DNA of 42,538 nucleotides from Desulfuromonadaceae bacterium GWC2_58_13. GTDB taxonomy: Bacteria; Desulfobacterota; Desulfuromonadia; Desulfuromonadales; Trichloromonadaceae. The stretch covers positions 1-42,538 of the forward strand of contig MHXM01000155.1 in the NCBI GenBank assembly GCA_001825565.1. Reading direction: 5' to 3'. The notes beneath the pieces were generated by a model. The model was given only the letters and a program-made list of their open reading frames with translations, searched no databases and was not told the DNA's origin. The position numbers and the translations under genes were made by a program. Positions 9,000-18,230 of the stretch are shown here, one piece after another. Every line of letters starts with the position of its first letter. The stretch's first letter is position 1.

Positions 9000-11414
9000 T
9001 CACAACCCGTGGGACTGTTCTGCAAGCACCGCGCCTTCGGCGGCGATTTTCCATTGGGTGTTCTTCCCTTTTTCGGCCAACTCCCGAAATAAGTTAAGTG
9101 CTTCCTCTTTTTGTCCCGACTGGAGGGCAATCTGGGCGCGGCGATAACTGGCCTGATCGGCCATGGGTTCTTCCGAATCGAGCTCCTGGTAGAGCGGCAA
9201 TGCCTGCTTCAGCTTGCCTCTTTGGAACAGGGCTTCGGCCAGATAAAAGGTGAGCTGCGGATGCTTGCGACGATCTTCCGGCTTGGACAGCGCCGGAGAG
9301 AGCACCTCTTCGACCTTGTCCAATCGGTTCAGCTCCCAGAAGACCGTGCCAGCCATCAAATCGAACGTCTGGCTCGGTTCCAGGCCGCCTGAAGTCAAAA
9401 TTTTGGCGGCACCCTCAAAATCCCTTTGCTCGAACAGGGTCCGAAATTTCAATGCCAGAACCAGAGACCGCTGAGCCCCGTTCGGGAATCGTTCAAAATA
9501 GCGATCGGCGTACTCAAGAGTGAGCCGTGACTTGCCATCCTCGTAAAGCACCTGTACCAGCGGCAGATAAAAAGGTTCTTCGCCAGGAAGCCCCTGATAG
9601 GCATCAAGCATGAAAAAGTAGACCTTGGCCGCCTTCTCCATGAGCCCCATGGTTTGAAACGCATTGCCCAGATCAACCAGAAAGTCGGTCTTGACCGACC
9701 CGCCCGCCAGAAGGTGCCGATGTTTTTCGACCAGCAGCAGCGCATTGAAATATTGTTCATTCCGGATCAGGGTCTGGATGATTTCAGGCAGAACGTCGGT
9801 CAACAACGCCTCGGCATATTCCTTGAACCGGCCATTTTGATTCTGGCTAACAAACGCTTCCAGCGCATTCATCGCCGACAGGTCCGTCGCCTGCAGCACG
9901 GTCAGCAAAACATGTTTAAAAGCAGCCTCTTCACGCAGCTCGCGGGTTCCCGCTGTGATTCCCAACTGCTGAAAAGCCAGCATCTGCATGAATCCCTTTT
10001 CACCAGGGGCCGCAATAATCTCCTGATCAAGCAGCATCAATTTCGCCCGCTGCCCACCTTCGGTTGCGGAAAAGGACTCCGCGACGTCTTTGAGCACTGC
10101 CACCGCTTCGTCCACTTGTCCGGCCCGTAGCATGCCGCGGGCATAGCCAAAGGACGCCAGTCCTTTTTCTTCATCCGACTCAACCACCTCGGCCAATTCA
10201 GCGTATCGTTTGGCCGAAGCGGAAAAGTCTTGTTGGCGGTACAACGCCTCGGCCAACTGGGACAGCGAATGAGGATACGCCCCCCAGGCTTTTACAGAGG
10301 AATCCAGCGCCTGATAAAGCTGCAGGGCTTCCGCATACTTACCGGTAGCAACCAGAACGTCGGCTTTTCGTCGATCCCGAACGGTCGCGAGTCCCTGGGG
10401 AACCACCGCACCAAGGGCAGCCAAGGCTTTTTCATGCCGCGCGGTAGCCAGGTCGACTTCCGCCTGGAGAAGATTCGCCAATTGCCGATAGTATTCAGCA
10501 TCGCCGACTTCTCCGAGCAGGCAGGAGAGCTGGTAACCTGACTCATACGGTTTACCCATGGCCGCGCAAAGGTAGCTGAGCAGGTACTGGGCTCTTGCGC
10601 GCAAAAACGATTCGGGGAAATCCTGAAAGAAGGCTTCCAGAACCGCTTCCGCGGTTCGACCGGCGCCGACCCGAATCAAAACCTCGCCGTACAGCAGGGG
10701 AAATGCTTCTCGATCCACCCCCCGAAGTTTGTCATAGGAGATTTTCTCAAACGCATCCCGGGCTTTGGACCAACTCCCCTGTTGCCACTCTTTAAGACCG
10801 GACAGCAAATTATCTCCAATCTCACCAGTGGCTATCGGATTAAAAACCAGCCGAGGCAGAGGGGGCAACGAATAGCGGACTGGAACCGGCACCTGCAAAG
10901 GCGCTTCATGGTCAAGACAAAAAGTCTGCCACTGATTGCCGAAATCTTCCCCCTTGGTAATCTTGGATACGGCTTCGGCCCCTCTGACCTGTGACGGACT
11001 TTTCAATTTTGAAGTTATCGCCGGCCTCGACGGGCCTCGACTTTTGTCCCAGGTAAGTTCAAGCACCAGACGGGGGTCCCTTGCATCAGTCAATACTTTG
11101 ACTTTCTTTGGAATCGCCCGCAACAGAAACGAAGCCATCAACATCCGTTCCTGCTGGCCAAGAAGAATTCTGACCACTTTTCCGTCTTCAGGCAGATTTT
11201 TCAGTGAACCCCCATCCGTATCACTCAAAAACAGGTCGATACGCTGCCCCGAGGGCTCCAGTCGGTAGCTGGGCTTTTCGGAAAAATGGAGGATCAATCG
11301 GGTCGCGCTAACCCCTTCTTCTTTGGTGATATCGCGCAACTCCACCTTCGCCTGAGCTTGCCCACCGGTTGCATACATGAACAAAAGGAATACTGTCGCA
11401 ATGATATACCGCAC
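9000..11414 (-). CDS. Secreted TPR-repeat protein with N-terminal AMIN-like segment, first gene of the flagellar operon
   Basis: Signal peptide MRYIIATVFLLFMYATGGQAQA; early beta-rich segment (TRLILHFSEKPSYRLEPSGQRIDLFLSD) then many TPR-like helices to the C-terminus. Confidence 0.75.
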   Translation of the reverse strand: MRYIIATVFLLFMYATGGQAQAKVELRDITKEEGVSATRLILHFSEKPSYRLEPSGQRIDLFLSDTDGGSLKNLPEDGKVVRILLGQQERMLMASFLLRAIPKKVKVLTDARDPRLVLELTWDKSRGPSRPAITSKLKSPSQVRGAEAVSKITKGEDFGNQWQTFCLDHEAPLQVPVPVRYSLPPLPRLVFNPIATGEIGDNLLSGLKEWQQGSWSKARDAFEKISYDKLRGVDREAFPLLYGEVLIRVGAGRTAEAVLEAFFQDFPESFLRARAQYLLSYLCAAMGKPYESGYQLSCLLGEVGDAEYYRQLANLLQAEVDLATARHEKALAALGAVVPQGLATVRDRRKADVLVATGKYAEALQLYQALDSSVKAWGAYPHSLSQLAEALYRQQDFSASAKRYAELAEVVESDEEKGLASFGYARGMLRAGQVDEAVAVLKDVAESFSATEGGQRAKLMLLDQEIIAAPGEKGFMQMLAFQQLGITAGTRELREEAAFKHVLLTVLQATDLSAMNALEAFVSQNQNGRFKEYAEALLTDVLPEIIQTLIRNEQYFNALLLVEKHRHLLAGGSVKTDFLVDLGNAFQTMGLMEKAAKVYFFMLDAYQGLPGEEPFYLPLVQVLYEDGKSRLTLEYADRYFERFPNGAQRSLVLALKFRTLFEQRDFEGAAKILTSGGLEPSQTFDLMAGTVFWELNRLDKVEEVLSPALSKPEDRRKHPQLTFYLAEALFQRGKLKQALPLYQELDSEEPMADQASYRRAQIALQSGQKEEALNLFRELAEKGKNTQWKIAAEGAVLAEQSHGL

Positions 11415-11462
11415 GCTAACCTACCCTTCAAAAGCCTATGTAAGTAACTCGGATTAAAAATA

Positions 11463-11480
11463 ATGCCATTTACATGCCAA
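11463..11480 (-). promoter_or_regulatory. Putative sigma54 (-24/-12) promoter for the flagellar operon
   Basis: Minus strand TTGGCATGTAAATGGCAT: GG and GC separated by exactly 10 nt; about 50 bp upstream of the start codon at 11414. Confidence 0.75.
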
Positions 11481-11765
11481 TTGTTAACACCATGAAATCA
11501 CACGTGGAAACAAATGAATTTCGACGAACGCCACCATTTTGACAAAACCTCCGCAAGGCTCGGTCAAGCCCCCTCCGCAAGACGGCTGTGAAGACTTAAG
11601 CCTGTGACTTCTTCGAATAAAATCGGCAAAGTAGCCAAAAAGAAAAAAAGCCCGACCTATCCACAAAAATGGTGCGAAATTTGTATCACAATTGCGAGAC
11701 CATTCTTTGTATCACTCCCAGCAACAGGGGCGATTCGAATTTAAACCCGACCGTCAGAGGTATTC

Positions 11766-14288
11766 ATGAGCAACGATATTTCCAGCGACCAGATCGAAAT
11801 CATCTTGGAGTTTGTCCAGGAAAGTCGTGATATGATCGACCAGTTGGAACCCATCATCATCGAACTGGGACAAAGCTGCCAGAAAGGCGATTGTTGGGAT
11901 ATTCTCGGCTGCCAGAACGCCGACTGTCACCGTCAGGGTCATTCCCTTTCGCTGCCTTGCTGGCTCGACACGGGTTATATCGGCAACGGCAAACAGACCT
12001 GCCCCCACGGCAGCAGCGAACAGGACTGCAAAAAATGCGCGATTTTCCAGAAAACCAATGGCAATATCGAGACGATAAACGCCATCTTCCGACTGTTTCA
12101 TTCGATGAAAGGGAGTGCCGGTTTTCTCGACCTGGTCCATCTCGCCGCCGTGGCCCACGCGGCGGAAAGCCTGCTCGATCTGGTTCGCTCCGGTAAAATC
12201 CAGATGGATGCGTCGCACGTCGACTTGCTTTGCCAGTCCTGCGACTTTGCCAAGGAAGCCCTCGAACTGGTGGAAAGTGAATACAACGACCAAGCGACTG
12301 CCGCCATCGCCATGGATGTCACGGCCAGACTCAAACGGGCGGCCGAAGAGGCCCTCGAACGAGTCAATCAAGTCGAGCCGGTGACCGCCGCGACGGTCAC
12401 CGAATCCGAACCAGAGACTTATTCTCCCCCCCGGCAGGAACCGGAACCTGAGGATGCAGGCGCTCCAAAGGACGCTGCCATGCAGTGTTTCGAGCTGGAA
12501 ATAACACCGGAGATGGTCGAACGTTTCACTCAGGAAGCTGACGAGCTGTTACAGAGTGCTGAACAAGGCCTCCTGCAATGGACCGAGGCCAAGCCTGGTC
12601 CGGATGTCATTGCCTCCCTGTTCCGGAATATTCATAGTTTCAAGGGGAATTGCGGGTTTTTTGGTTACAGCGACCTCGAACGCCTGAGCCACCAGATGGA
12701 ATCGGTACTGGATCTGGTTAAATCCGGCAAGGAACTGGCCAATCCAAACCCCGCGGACACCCTGCTGATATGTCTTGACGTGCTCCGCGTCGCCGTTGCC
12801 GATGTCAGCGATGGCGGCAATGGCAAAATCGCCACCCTGACAACTTACCAGCAACAGCTCGATGCCCTGATGGGAGTCCAGGCCAAGGCCGGCGCCGTTA
12901 TGCCGCGGGCCGCAGTGCCTCCGGCGCCGGTGGCCCCCCCGATAGTGCCTTCCCAACCAAAACCAGCCGCCAAGGACCAGCCCGCCCCGGAACCGGTCAA
13001 AACCCAACCACCGGCGGCACCGACCAAACCGGCCGCGCCGAAACCGGCATCCGTCGCGCCGCTCGCCCCGCCAGCAGCCGCTGGGTCGGCCAAAGCCGCG
13101 ACCAAACGGCAGGACCTTCGGGTCGACCTGGATAAACTTGATCAGTTGATCAACTTGATCGGCGAAATGGTTATCGCTGAAAATATGTTGATCCATAACC
13201 CCGACATCGTCGGACTGGAACTGGAAAACTTCCACAAGGCGGGACAGCAGATGAGCAAGCTGGTGCGCGAGCTTCAGGAAATTGCCATGACCATCCGCAT
13301 GATCCCGGTTTCCGGTCTGTTCCGACGCATGATCCGACTGGTTCATGACCTTTCTCTCAAGGCCGGCAAGAAAGTCGAACTGGTTCTTTCAGGTGAAGAC
13401 ACCGAAGTCGATAAAACGGTCATTGAAACCATCACCGACCCCCTGGTTCACCTGATCCGCAACTCCCTCGACCACGGTCTGGAGCCACCGGCCGAGCGCC
13501 TGCAGGCCGGCAAACCGGAAAAAGGCGTGGTGCGCCTTTCGGCCCGCCACGAAGAAGGGCAAGTCTGGATTGCCATCGAAGATGACGGCCGCGGGCTGAA
13601 CCGGGATAAAATCCTGGCCAAAGCCATCAGCAGAGGAATGATCGAGGGGGATGGTTCGGACCTCAGCGACAAGGCGATCTACAGCCTGATTTTTCAGGCC
13701 GGGTTCTCGACCGCCGACACCATCACCGACGTCTCCGGACGGGGAGTCGGCATGGACGTGGTCAAGCAGAATATCGAAAAAATCAAGGGCAAGATCGAAG
13801 TCACCAGCAAGCCGGGCAAGGGCACTCGCATGATCCTGCGGATACCGCTCACCCTCGGGATCATCGACGGCATGATGGTCCGGGTAGGCGACACCAAGTG
13901 CATCGTTCCGACGCTGACGATCCGGGAGGCCTTCCGCCCGGTCGACGAAGCCATCACCATCACCCCCGACGGACAGGAACTGGCCCGAGTCCGGGAAAAT
14001 TTCTACCCCGTCATCCGTCTCCACGAAGTCCTGGCCAAGGAACCGCAGTCCCACGAGTTGTCCGAGGGGATTCTGATTCTGCTCGATTACCAGGACAAGG
14101 GGATCTGCCTTTTTGTCGACGAAATTCTCGGCCAGCAGCAGACCGTCATCAAAGGACTTTCCGATTATATTGGCAATGTCCGCTGGGTTTCCGGCTGCAC
14201 CATTCTTGGCGACGGGGAGGTGTGCCTGATCCTCGACGTGGGCCACCTGGTGGAGATGTTCGATATGAAGGAAGCTCTGGGTGCCTGA
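11766..14288 (+). CDS. cheA: Chemotaxis histidine kinase CheA with two HPt domains and a Cys-rich insertion in the first
   Basis: Two HPt motifs (FHSMKGSAGFL, IHSFKGNCGFF), Pro/Ala linker, dimerisation/H-ATPase (LVHLIRNSLDHGLEPPAERLQAGKP), CheW-like C-terminus. Confidence 0.96.
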   Translation: MSNDISSDQIEIILEFVQESRDMIDQLEPIIIELGQSCQKGDCWDILGCQNADCHRQGHSLSLPCWLDTGYIGNGKQTCPHGSSEQDCKKCAIFQKTNGNIETINAIFRLFHSMKGSAGFLDLVHLAAVAHAAESLLDLVRSGKIQMDASHVDLLCQSCDFAKEALELVESEYNDQATAAIAMDVTARLKRAAEEALERVNQVEPVTAATVTESEPETYSPPRQEPEPEDAGAPKDAAMQCFELEITPEMVERFTQEADELLQSAEQGLLQWTEAKPGPDVIASLFRNIHSFKGNCGFFGYSDLERLSHQMESVLDLVKSGKELANPNPADTLLICLDVLRVAVADVSDGGNGKIATLTTYQQQLDALMGVQAKAGAVMPRAAVPPAPVAPPIVPSQPKPAAKDQPAPEPVKTQPPAAPTKPAAPKPASVAPLAPPAAAGSAKAATKRQDLRVDLDKLDQLINLIGEMVIAENMLIHNPDIVGLELENFHKAGQQMSKLVRELQEIAMTIRMIPVSGLFRRMIRLVHDLSLKAGKKVELVLSGEDTEVDKTVIETITDPLVHLIRNSLDHGLEPPAERLQAGKPEKGVVRLSARHEEGQVWIAIEDDGRGLNRDKILAKAISRGMIEGDGSDLSDKAIYSLIFQAGFSTADTITDVSGRGVGMDVVKQNIEKIKGKIEVTSKPGKGTRMILRIPLTLGIIDGMMVRVGDTKCIVPTLTIREAFRPVDEAITITPDGQELARVRENFYPVIRLHEVLAKEPQSHELSEGILILLDYQDKGICLFVDEILGQQQTVIKGLSDYIGNVRWVSGCTILGDGEVCLILDVGHLVEMFDMKEALGA
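11877..12038 (+). other. Cys/Trp-rich (two-CW-like) insertion within the first HPt domain of CheA
   Basis: Residues 38-91: CQKGDCWDILGCQNADCHRQGHSLSLPCWLDTGYIGNGKQTCPHGSSEQDCKKC, 8 Cys and two CW dipeptides, between HPt helix A and the His-bearing helix. Confidence 0.85.
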
Positions 14289-14337
14289 TTCAAAATTTAC
14301 ACCAATCTAACCGCAATCGAACCACAGGAGCAGACAC

Positions 14338-14844
14338 ATGGCTGAAAACAAGATTTTGAACGACTTGAACACTTCGCTCGCGGGGGAAAATGAAGACACC
14401 CAGAAAGGCAAATTTCTCACCTTTCACCTGGCCAAGGAAGATTACGGCATCGAAATCCGATATGTCACCGAAATCATCGGTATTCAGAAAATCACCGAGG
14501 TTCCCGACATGCCGGCATTCGTCAAAGGGGTGATCAACCTGCGCGGCAAAGTGGTGCCGGTCATGGACGTTCGCACCCGTTTCGGCATGCCAACCAGGGA
14601 TTACGATGACCGGACCTGCATCATTGTCGTCGATGTCGACGACAAATCGGTCGGCCTGGTGGTCGACAAGGTCAACGAAGTCGCGGATATCCCCGACCAT
14701 CAGATCGAACCGCCGCCGAGAACCAATCGCGAGTCGACCCGCTACATCCAGGGCCTGGGTAAAATCGGCAATGAAGTCAAAATCCTGCTCAACGTGCAGC
14801 GGCTGCTCTTCAGCGACGAACTGACCATGCCGGGCGAGATGTAA
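14338..14844 (+). CDS. cheW: Chemotaxis coupling protein CheW
   Basis: FLTFHLAKEDYGIEIRYVTEIIGIQKITEVPDMPAFVKGVINLRGKVVPVMDVRTRFG. Confidence 0.96.
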   Translation: MAENKILNDLNTSLAGENEDTQKGKFLTFHLAKEDYGIEIRYVTEIIGIQKITEVPDMPAFVKGVINLRGKVVPVMDVRTRFGMPTRDYDDRTCIIVVDVDDKSVGLVVDKVNEVADIPDHQIEPPPRTNRESTRYIQGLGKIGNEVKILLNVQRLLFSDELTMPGEM

Positions 14845-14955
14845 CTTGCCATAAACGATAGCCCCCTCGGGACCGCAACCGCTTGCACCTGAATGTCTGC
14901 CGATGTCCGCTTTCGCCGCCGGGATCGCTTGAACGAACAACAACGGAGCCGCACA

Positions 14956-15801
14956 ATGTCCGGTTATCTGATGGATATCAGCGATCAGGAATTCAAACTG
15001 ATGCGCAACCTGATTTACCAGAGGTTCGGCATCAACCTGACCGACCAGAAAAAATCCTTGATGGTGGGACGGCTGCAAAAGATCATCCGCGCTACCGGAT
15101 ACAACTCGTTTCAGGAATACTACGAACACCTGATCGCCGACAGCAGCGAAAAAGCCCTGGGCGAACTGATTGATCGAATATCGACAAATCATACGTTTTT
15201 CAACCGGGAAAAAGAGCATTTCCGCTTTTTTGTGGAAACCGCCCTGCCCGCCATCGTCAGCCGACTGGAGCGCGACAACCGCCGGGATCTGCGCATCTGG
15301 TGCGCCGGTTGCTCGTCCGGTGAAGAGCCCTACATGCTGCTCATGCTGCTGCATGAGTTTTTCGGTCAGAACTACGGCAAATGGGATTCGGGCATTCTGG
15401 CGACCGACATTTCCCAGCGTGCACTCAGCATCGCCCGCGCTGCCAGCTATCCGCAAGAGCGGATTGCCGACGTGCCCGAGGCCCTGAGAAAAAAATATTT
15501 CCGGCGACAACCGGATGGCAGTTTTGCCGTTATTGACCAGATCAAAAACGAGGCGACCTTCCGCCGTTTCAACCTGATGAATGAACGGTTTCCTTTCAAA
15601 AAACCGTTTCATATCATTTTCTGTCGGAACGTCATGATCTATTTCGATCAGACGACCCGGGAAACCTTGGTTGGCAAATTTCATCAGTTTACCGAACCGG
15701 GTGGCTATCTGTGCATCGGCCATTCTGAGACGATTGGCCGCAGCCAGTCCCTGTACAAGTACCTGATGCCCGCAACCTACCAGCGTGAGAGCGATATATG
15801 A
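14956..15801 (+). CDS. cheR: Chemotaxis protein methyltransferase CheR
   Basis: Start trimmed to MSGYLMDISDQEF; IWCAGCSSGEEPYMLLMLL SAM-binding motif; IIFCRNVMIYFDQTTR. Confidence 0.95.
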   Translation: MSGYLMDISDQEFKLMRNLIYQRFGINLTDQKKSLMVGRLQKIIRATGYNSFQEYYEHLIADSSEKALGELIDRISTNHTFFNREKEHFRFFVETALPAIVSRLERDNRRDLRIWCAGCSSGEEPYMLLMLLHEFFGQNYGKWDSGILATDISQRALSIARAASYPQERIADVPEALRKKYFRRQPDGSFAVIDQIKNEATFRRFNLMNERFPFKKPFHIIFCRNVMIYFDQTTRETLVGKFHQFTEPGGYLCIGHSETIGRSQSLYKYLMPATYQRESDI

Positions 15802-16859
15802 ACCGAAAAATCCGTGTCCTTGTTGTTGACGACTCGGCCCTGGTGCGACAGATCCTGTCCCAGGGATTGGCCATGGACCCGGGAATCGAAGTGGTTGGCA
15901 CCGCCACCGATCCCTACTCGGCCCGGGACAGCATCGTCAAACTCAAGCCCGATGTCATGACCCTGGATGTCGAAATGCCCCGCATGGATGGCCTGGAGTT
16001 TCTGCGCAAACTCATGCCCCAGTATCCTCTCCCGGTAGTCATGGTCAGTTCGCTGACCCAGAGCGGCAAACAGATCACCCTCGACTGTCTTGAAGCAGGG
16101 GCCGTCGATTTCGTCGCCAAGCCGACTTCGAACATGGCACAGAGCCTCAGCATCATGCTGTCCGAGTTGCGAACCAAGGTCAAAATCGCTTCGACCGTCA
16201 ATGTATCGCACTGGAAAAACCGCCGGGACACTCTGCCGGGCCGAGGTGTCGCCCGGCCACCCAAGGCACTGGCGGAGTCCACCGACAAAGTCATTGCCAT
16301 TGGTGCCTCGACCGGCGGCACCGAGGCCATTAAAAAAGTGATCACCGAGTTCCCGGCCAACATGCCTGGAGTGGTCATTGTGCAGCACATGCCGGCCGGG
16401 TTCACCAAGATGTTCGCCGACCGGCTTAACCAACTCTGCTCCATGGAAGTCAAGGAAGCCGAATCGGGGGACCGGATCATGACCGGCCGAATTCTGGTCG
16501 CTCCCGGGGGGCTGCAGATGAGGGTCAAACGCTCTGGTGGTATTTACCAGGTCAGTTGCGACGATGGTGAACTGGTCAGCGGGCACCGTCCCTCGGTCGA
16601 TGTGCTCATGCAATCCGTCGCTGAACAGGCCGGTGCAAACGCGATCGGCATCATGCTGACCGGCATGGGCTCCGACGGCGCCAATGGCATGCTGGCAATG
16701 CGCAAGGCCGGAGCCCGCAATCTTGCCCAAGACGAAGCAAGCTCTGTCGTGTTCGGCATGCCCAAGGTCGCTTTTGAACGAGGTGGAGCCGAAAAGCTGC
16801 TGCCACTGCACGAAATAGCCCCGGCTGCTATCAGATTGCTTTCGGAGAAGTCCATATGA
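15798..16859 (+). CDS. cheB: Chemotaxis response regulator protein-glutamate methylesterase CheB
   Basis: Receiver VLVVDDSALVRQIL plus methylesterase IGASTGGTEAIKKVI and MLTGMGSDGANGMLAMR. Confidence 0.97.
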   Translation: MNRKIRVLVVDDSALVRQILSQGLAMDPGIEVVGTATDPYSARDSIVKLKPDVMTLDVEMPRMDGLEFLRKLMPQYPLPVVMVSSLTQSGKQITLDCLEAGAVDFVAKPTSNMAQSLSIMLSELRTKVKIASTVNVSHWKNRRDTLPGRGVARPPKALAESTDKVIAIGASTGGTEAIKKVITEFPANMPGVVIVQHMPAGFTKMFADRLNQLCSMEVKEAESGDRIMTGRILVAPGGLQMRVKRSGGIYQVSCDDGELVSGHRPSVDVLMQSVAEQAGANAIGIMLTGMGSDGANGMLAMRKAGARNLAQDEASSVVFGMPKVAFERGGAEKLLPLHEIAPAAIRLLSEKSI

Positions 16860-17344
16860 ATACCATGGTACTCGGCGTCGGCGATCTGGGAGCCTGCAAC
16901 AGCCAGGACTCGGAAATCAAAACCTATGCCCTAGGTTCCTGCGTTGCCGTCATTCTGCTCGATCCAAAGACCCGGACCGTCGGAATGGTGCATGTCGCAC
17001 TCCCCGAATCGAAGATTAATCCGGCTAAAGTCAAGGAACGGCCTGGTTATTTTGCCGACACGGGGATTCCCATACTGCTGCAGGAAATGGCCAAACTCGG
17101 TTGCCAGTCCCAAGGCAAGGGCCTGGTCGTCAAACTTGCCGGAGGGGCCGCCATCATGGATCACAACGATACGTTCAACATCGGCAAACGTAACCTGTTG
17201 GCGATAAAAAAAATCCTCTGGGGCTACAGCATGGGACCCCGCTCTGAAGATGTGGGCGGAACCTTCAGTCGCACCGTCTCCGTTTCGGTAAAAACCGGAG
17301 AAGTCATTCTGTCGTCGCCGGGACGACCCAACTGGAAGATATAG
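16856..17344 (+). CDS. cheD: Chemoreceptor glutamine deamidase CheD
   Basis: TYALGSCVAVILLDPKTRTVGMVHVALPES; VVKLAGGAAIM; GG..SRTVSVSVKTGEV. Confidence 0.94.
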   Translation: MNTMVLGVGDLGACNSQDSEIKTYALGSCVAVILLDPKTRTVGMVHVALPESKINPAKVKERPGYFADTGIPILLQEMAKLGCQSQGKGLVVKLAGGAAIMDHNDTFNIGKRNLLAIKKILWGYSMGPRSEDVGGTFSRTVSVSVKTGEVILSSPGRPNWKI

Positions 17345-17353
17345 GAGCGCACT

Positions 17354-18229
17354 ATGAGCCTGTTGAACAATCAAACCGAAATTGCTCGGGCAATCGAGGC
17401 GGCTCCGCTCCTTTCTCCGGTAGCGTCCCAGTTGCTGCAAATCTCGGCAAAAGCGGACCATGAGCTGAAAGACATCATCGACCTGGTCAAATGCGATTCG
17501 ATTCTCACCGCCCGACTGCTTAAGGTCGTTAATTCCGCGGCCATGGGCCTGCGACACCAGATCAGTTCGGTGGAACATGCGGTAAATTACCTGGGAGAAC
17601 GAATGGTGGTCAGTATCGCCGTCGCCGAATGCACCGCCGAACTTTTTTCCAAACCTCTCGATGGGTACGAGGGTGAGTCGGGGCAACTCTGGAAACACGA
17701 ACTGTTCACCGCCATCGCCGCCCGAGCCGTGGCCCGACACGCCAAGGGCGATCTGCCCCCCGACATGGCTTTTACCGCCGGACTGCTGCATGATATCGGC
17801 AAGGCGATTCTTTCCGAATTTCTGCAGGGTACCTCGCGCAGCGTTCTGGCCGACATCGTTCAGGGCAACACCGCCGATTATCTGACCGCCGAGCAAAGTC
17901 GGCTCGGTCTCGACCATTCGATAGTCGGCTTTGAGCTGGCCAAACACTGGAAGTTGCCGGAAATGCTGCAGCAAGTCATCCGTCATCACCACCACCCCGA
18001 CCAAGCCGACTCCCCCTCGCGGGTCCTGGCCTACGCCGTGCATTTGGGAGACATCCTGGCCATGATGAGTGGCAACGGAACCGGCAGCGATTCGATGCAG
18101 TATCACCTGAAGCAGGACTATACGGAGTACTTCAACATATCCAAGGATGAACTCGCCCTGCTGCTCCTTGAAAGCACTGAAGAGTTTAATAAAGTTGAAG
18201 CTTCTCTTGCCATCGCAGAGGAGAAATAA
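17354..18229 (+). CDS. HDOD-domain protein
   Basis: APLLSPVASQLLQISAKADHELKDIIDLVKCDSILTARLLKVVNSA; AFTAGLLHDIGKAIL; QVIRHHHHPDQA. Confidence 0.92.
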   Translation: MSLLNNQTEIARAIEAAPLLSPVASQLLQISAKADHELKDIIDLVKCDSILTARLLKVVNSAAMGLRHQISSVEHAVNYLGERMVVSIAVAECTAELFSKPLDGYEGESGQLWKHELFTAIAARAVARHAKGDLPPDMAFTAGLLHDIGKAILSEFLQGTSRSVLADIVQGNTADYLTAEQSRLGLDHSIVGFELAKHWKLPEMLQQVIRHHHHPDQADSPSRVLAYAVHLGDILAMMSGNGTGSDSMQYHLKQDYTEYFNISKDELALLLLESTEEFNKVEASLAIAEEK

Positions 18230-18230
18230 A

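Noticed and set aside
11530-11600. Possible c-di-GMP-I (GEMM) riboswitch upstream of cheA (ACAAAACCTCCGCAAGGCTCGG...CCTCCGCAAGACGG)
   Set aside because: Lacks the GACGCAAAGCC core and convincing P1/P2 pairing; a covariance-model scan would settle it.
11660-11700. Second sigma54 promoter for cheA (TGGTGCGAAATTTGT; TTTGTATCACAATTGC)
   Set aside because: Neither has both GG and GC at the required 10-nt spacing.
12549-13346. 265-aa minus-strand ORF opposite cheA (and 13389-14246)
   Set aside because: Fully antisense to well-supported CheA domains; composition is shadow-like.
14290-15723. 477-aa minus-strand ORF opposite cheW/cheR
   Set aside because: Antisense to conserved CheW and CheR; no recognisable domain.
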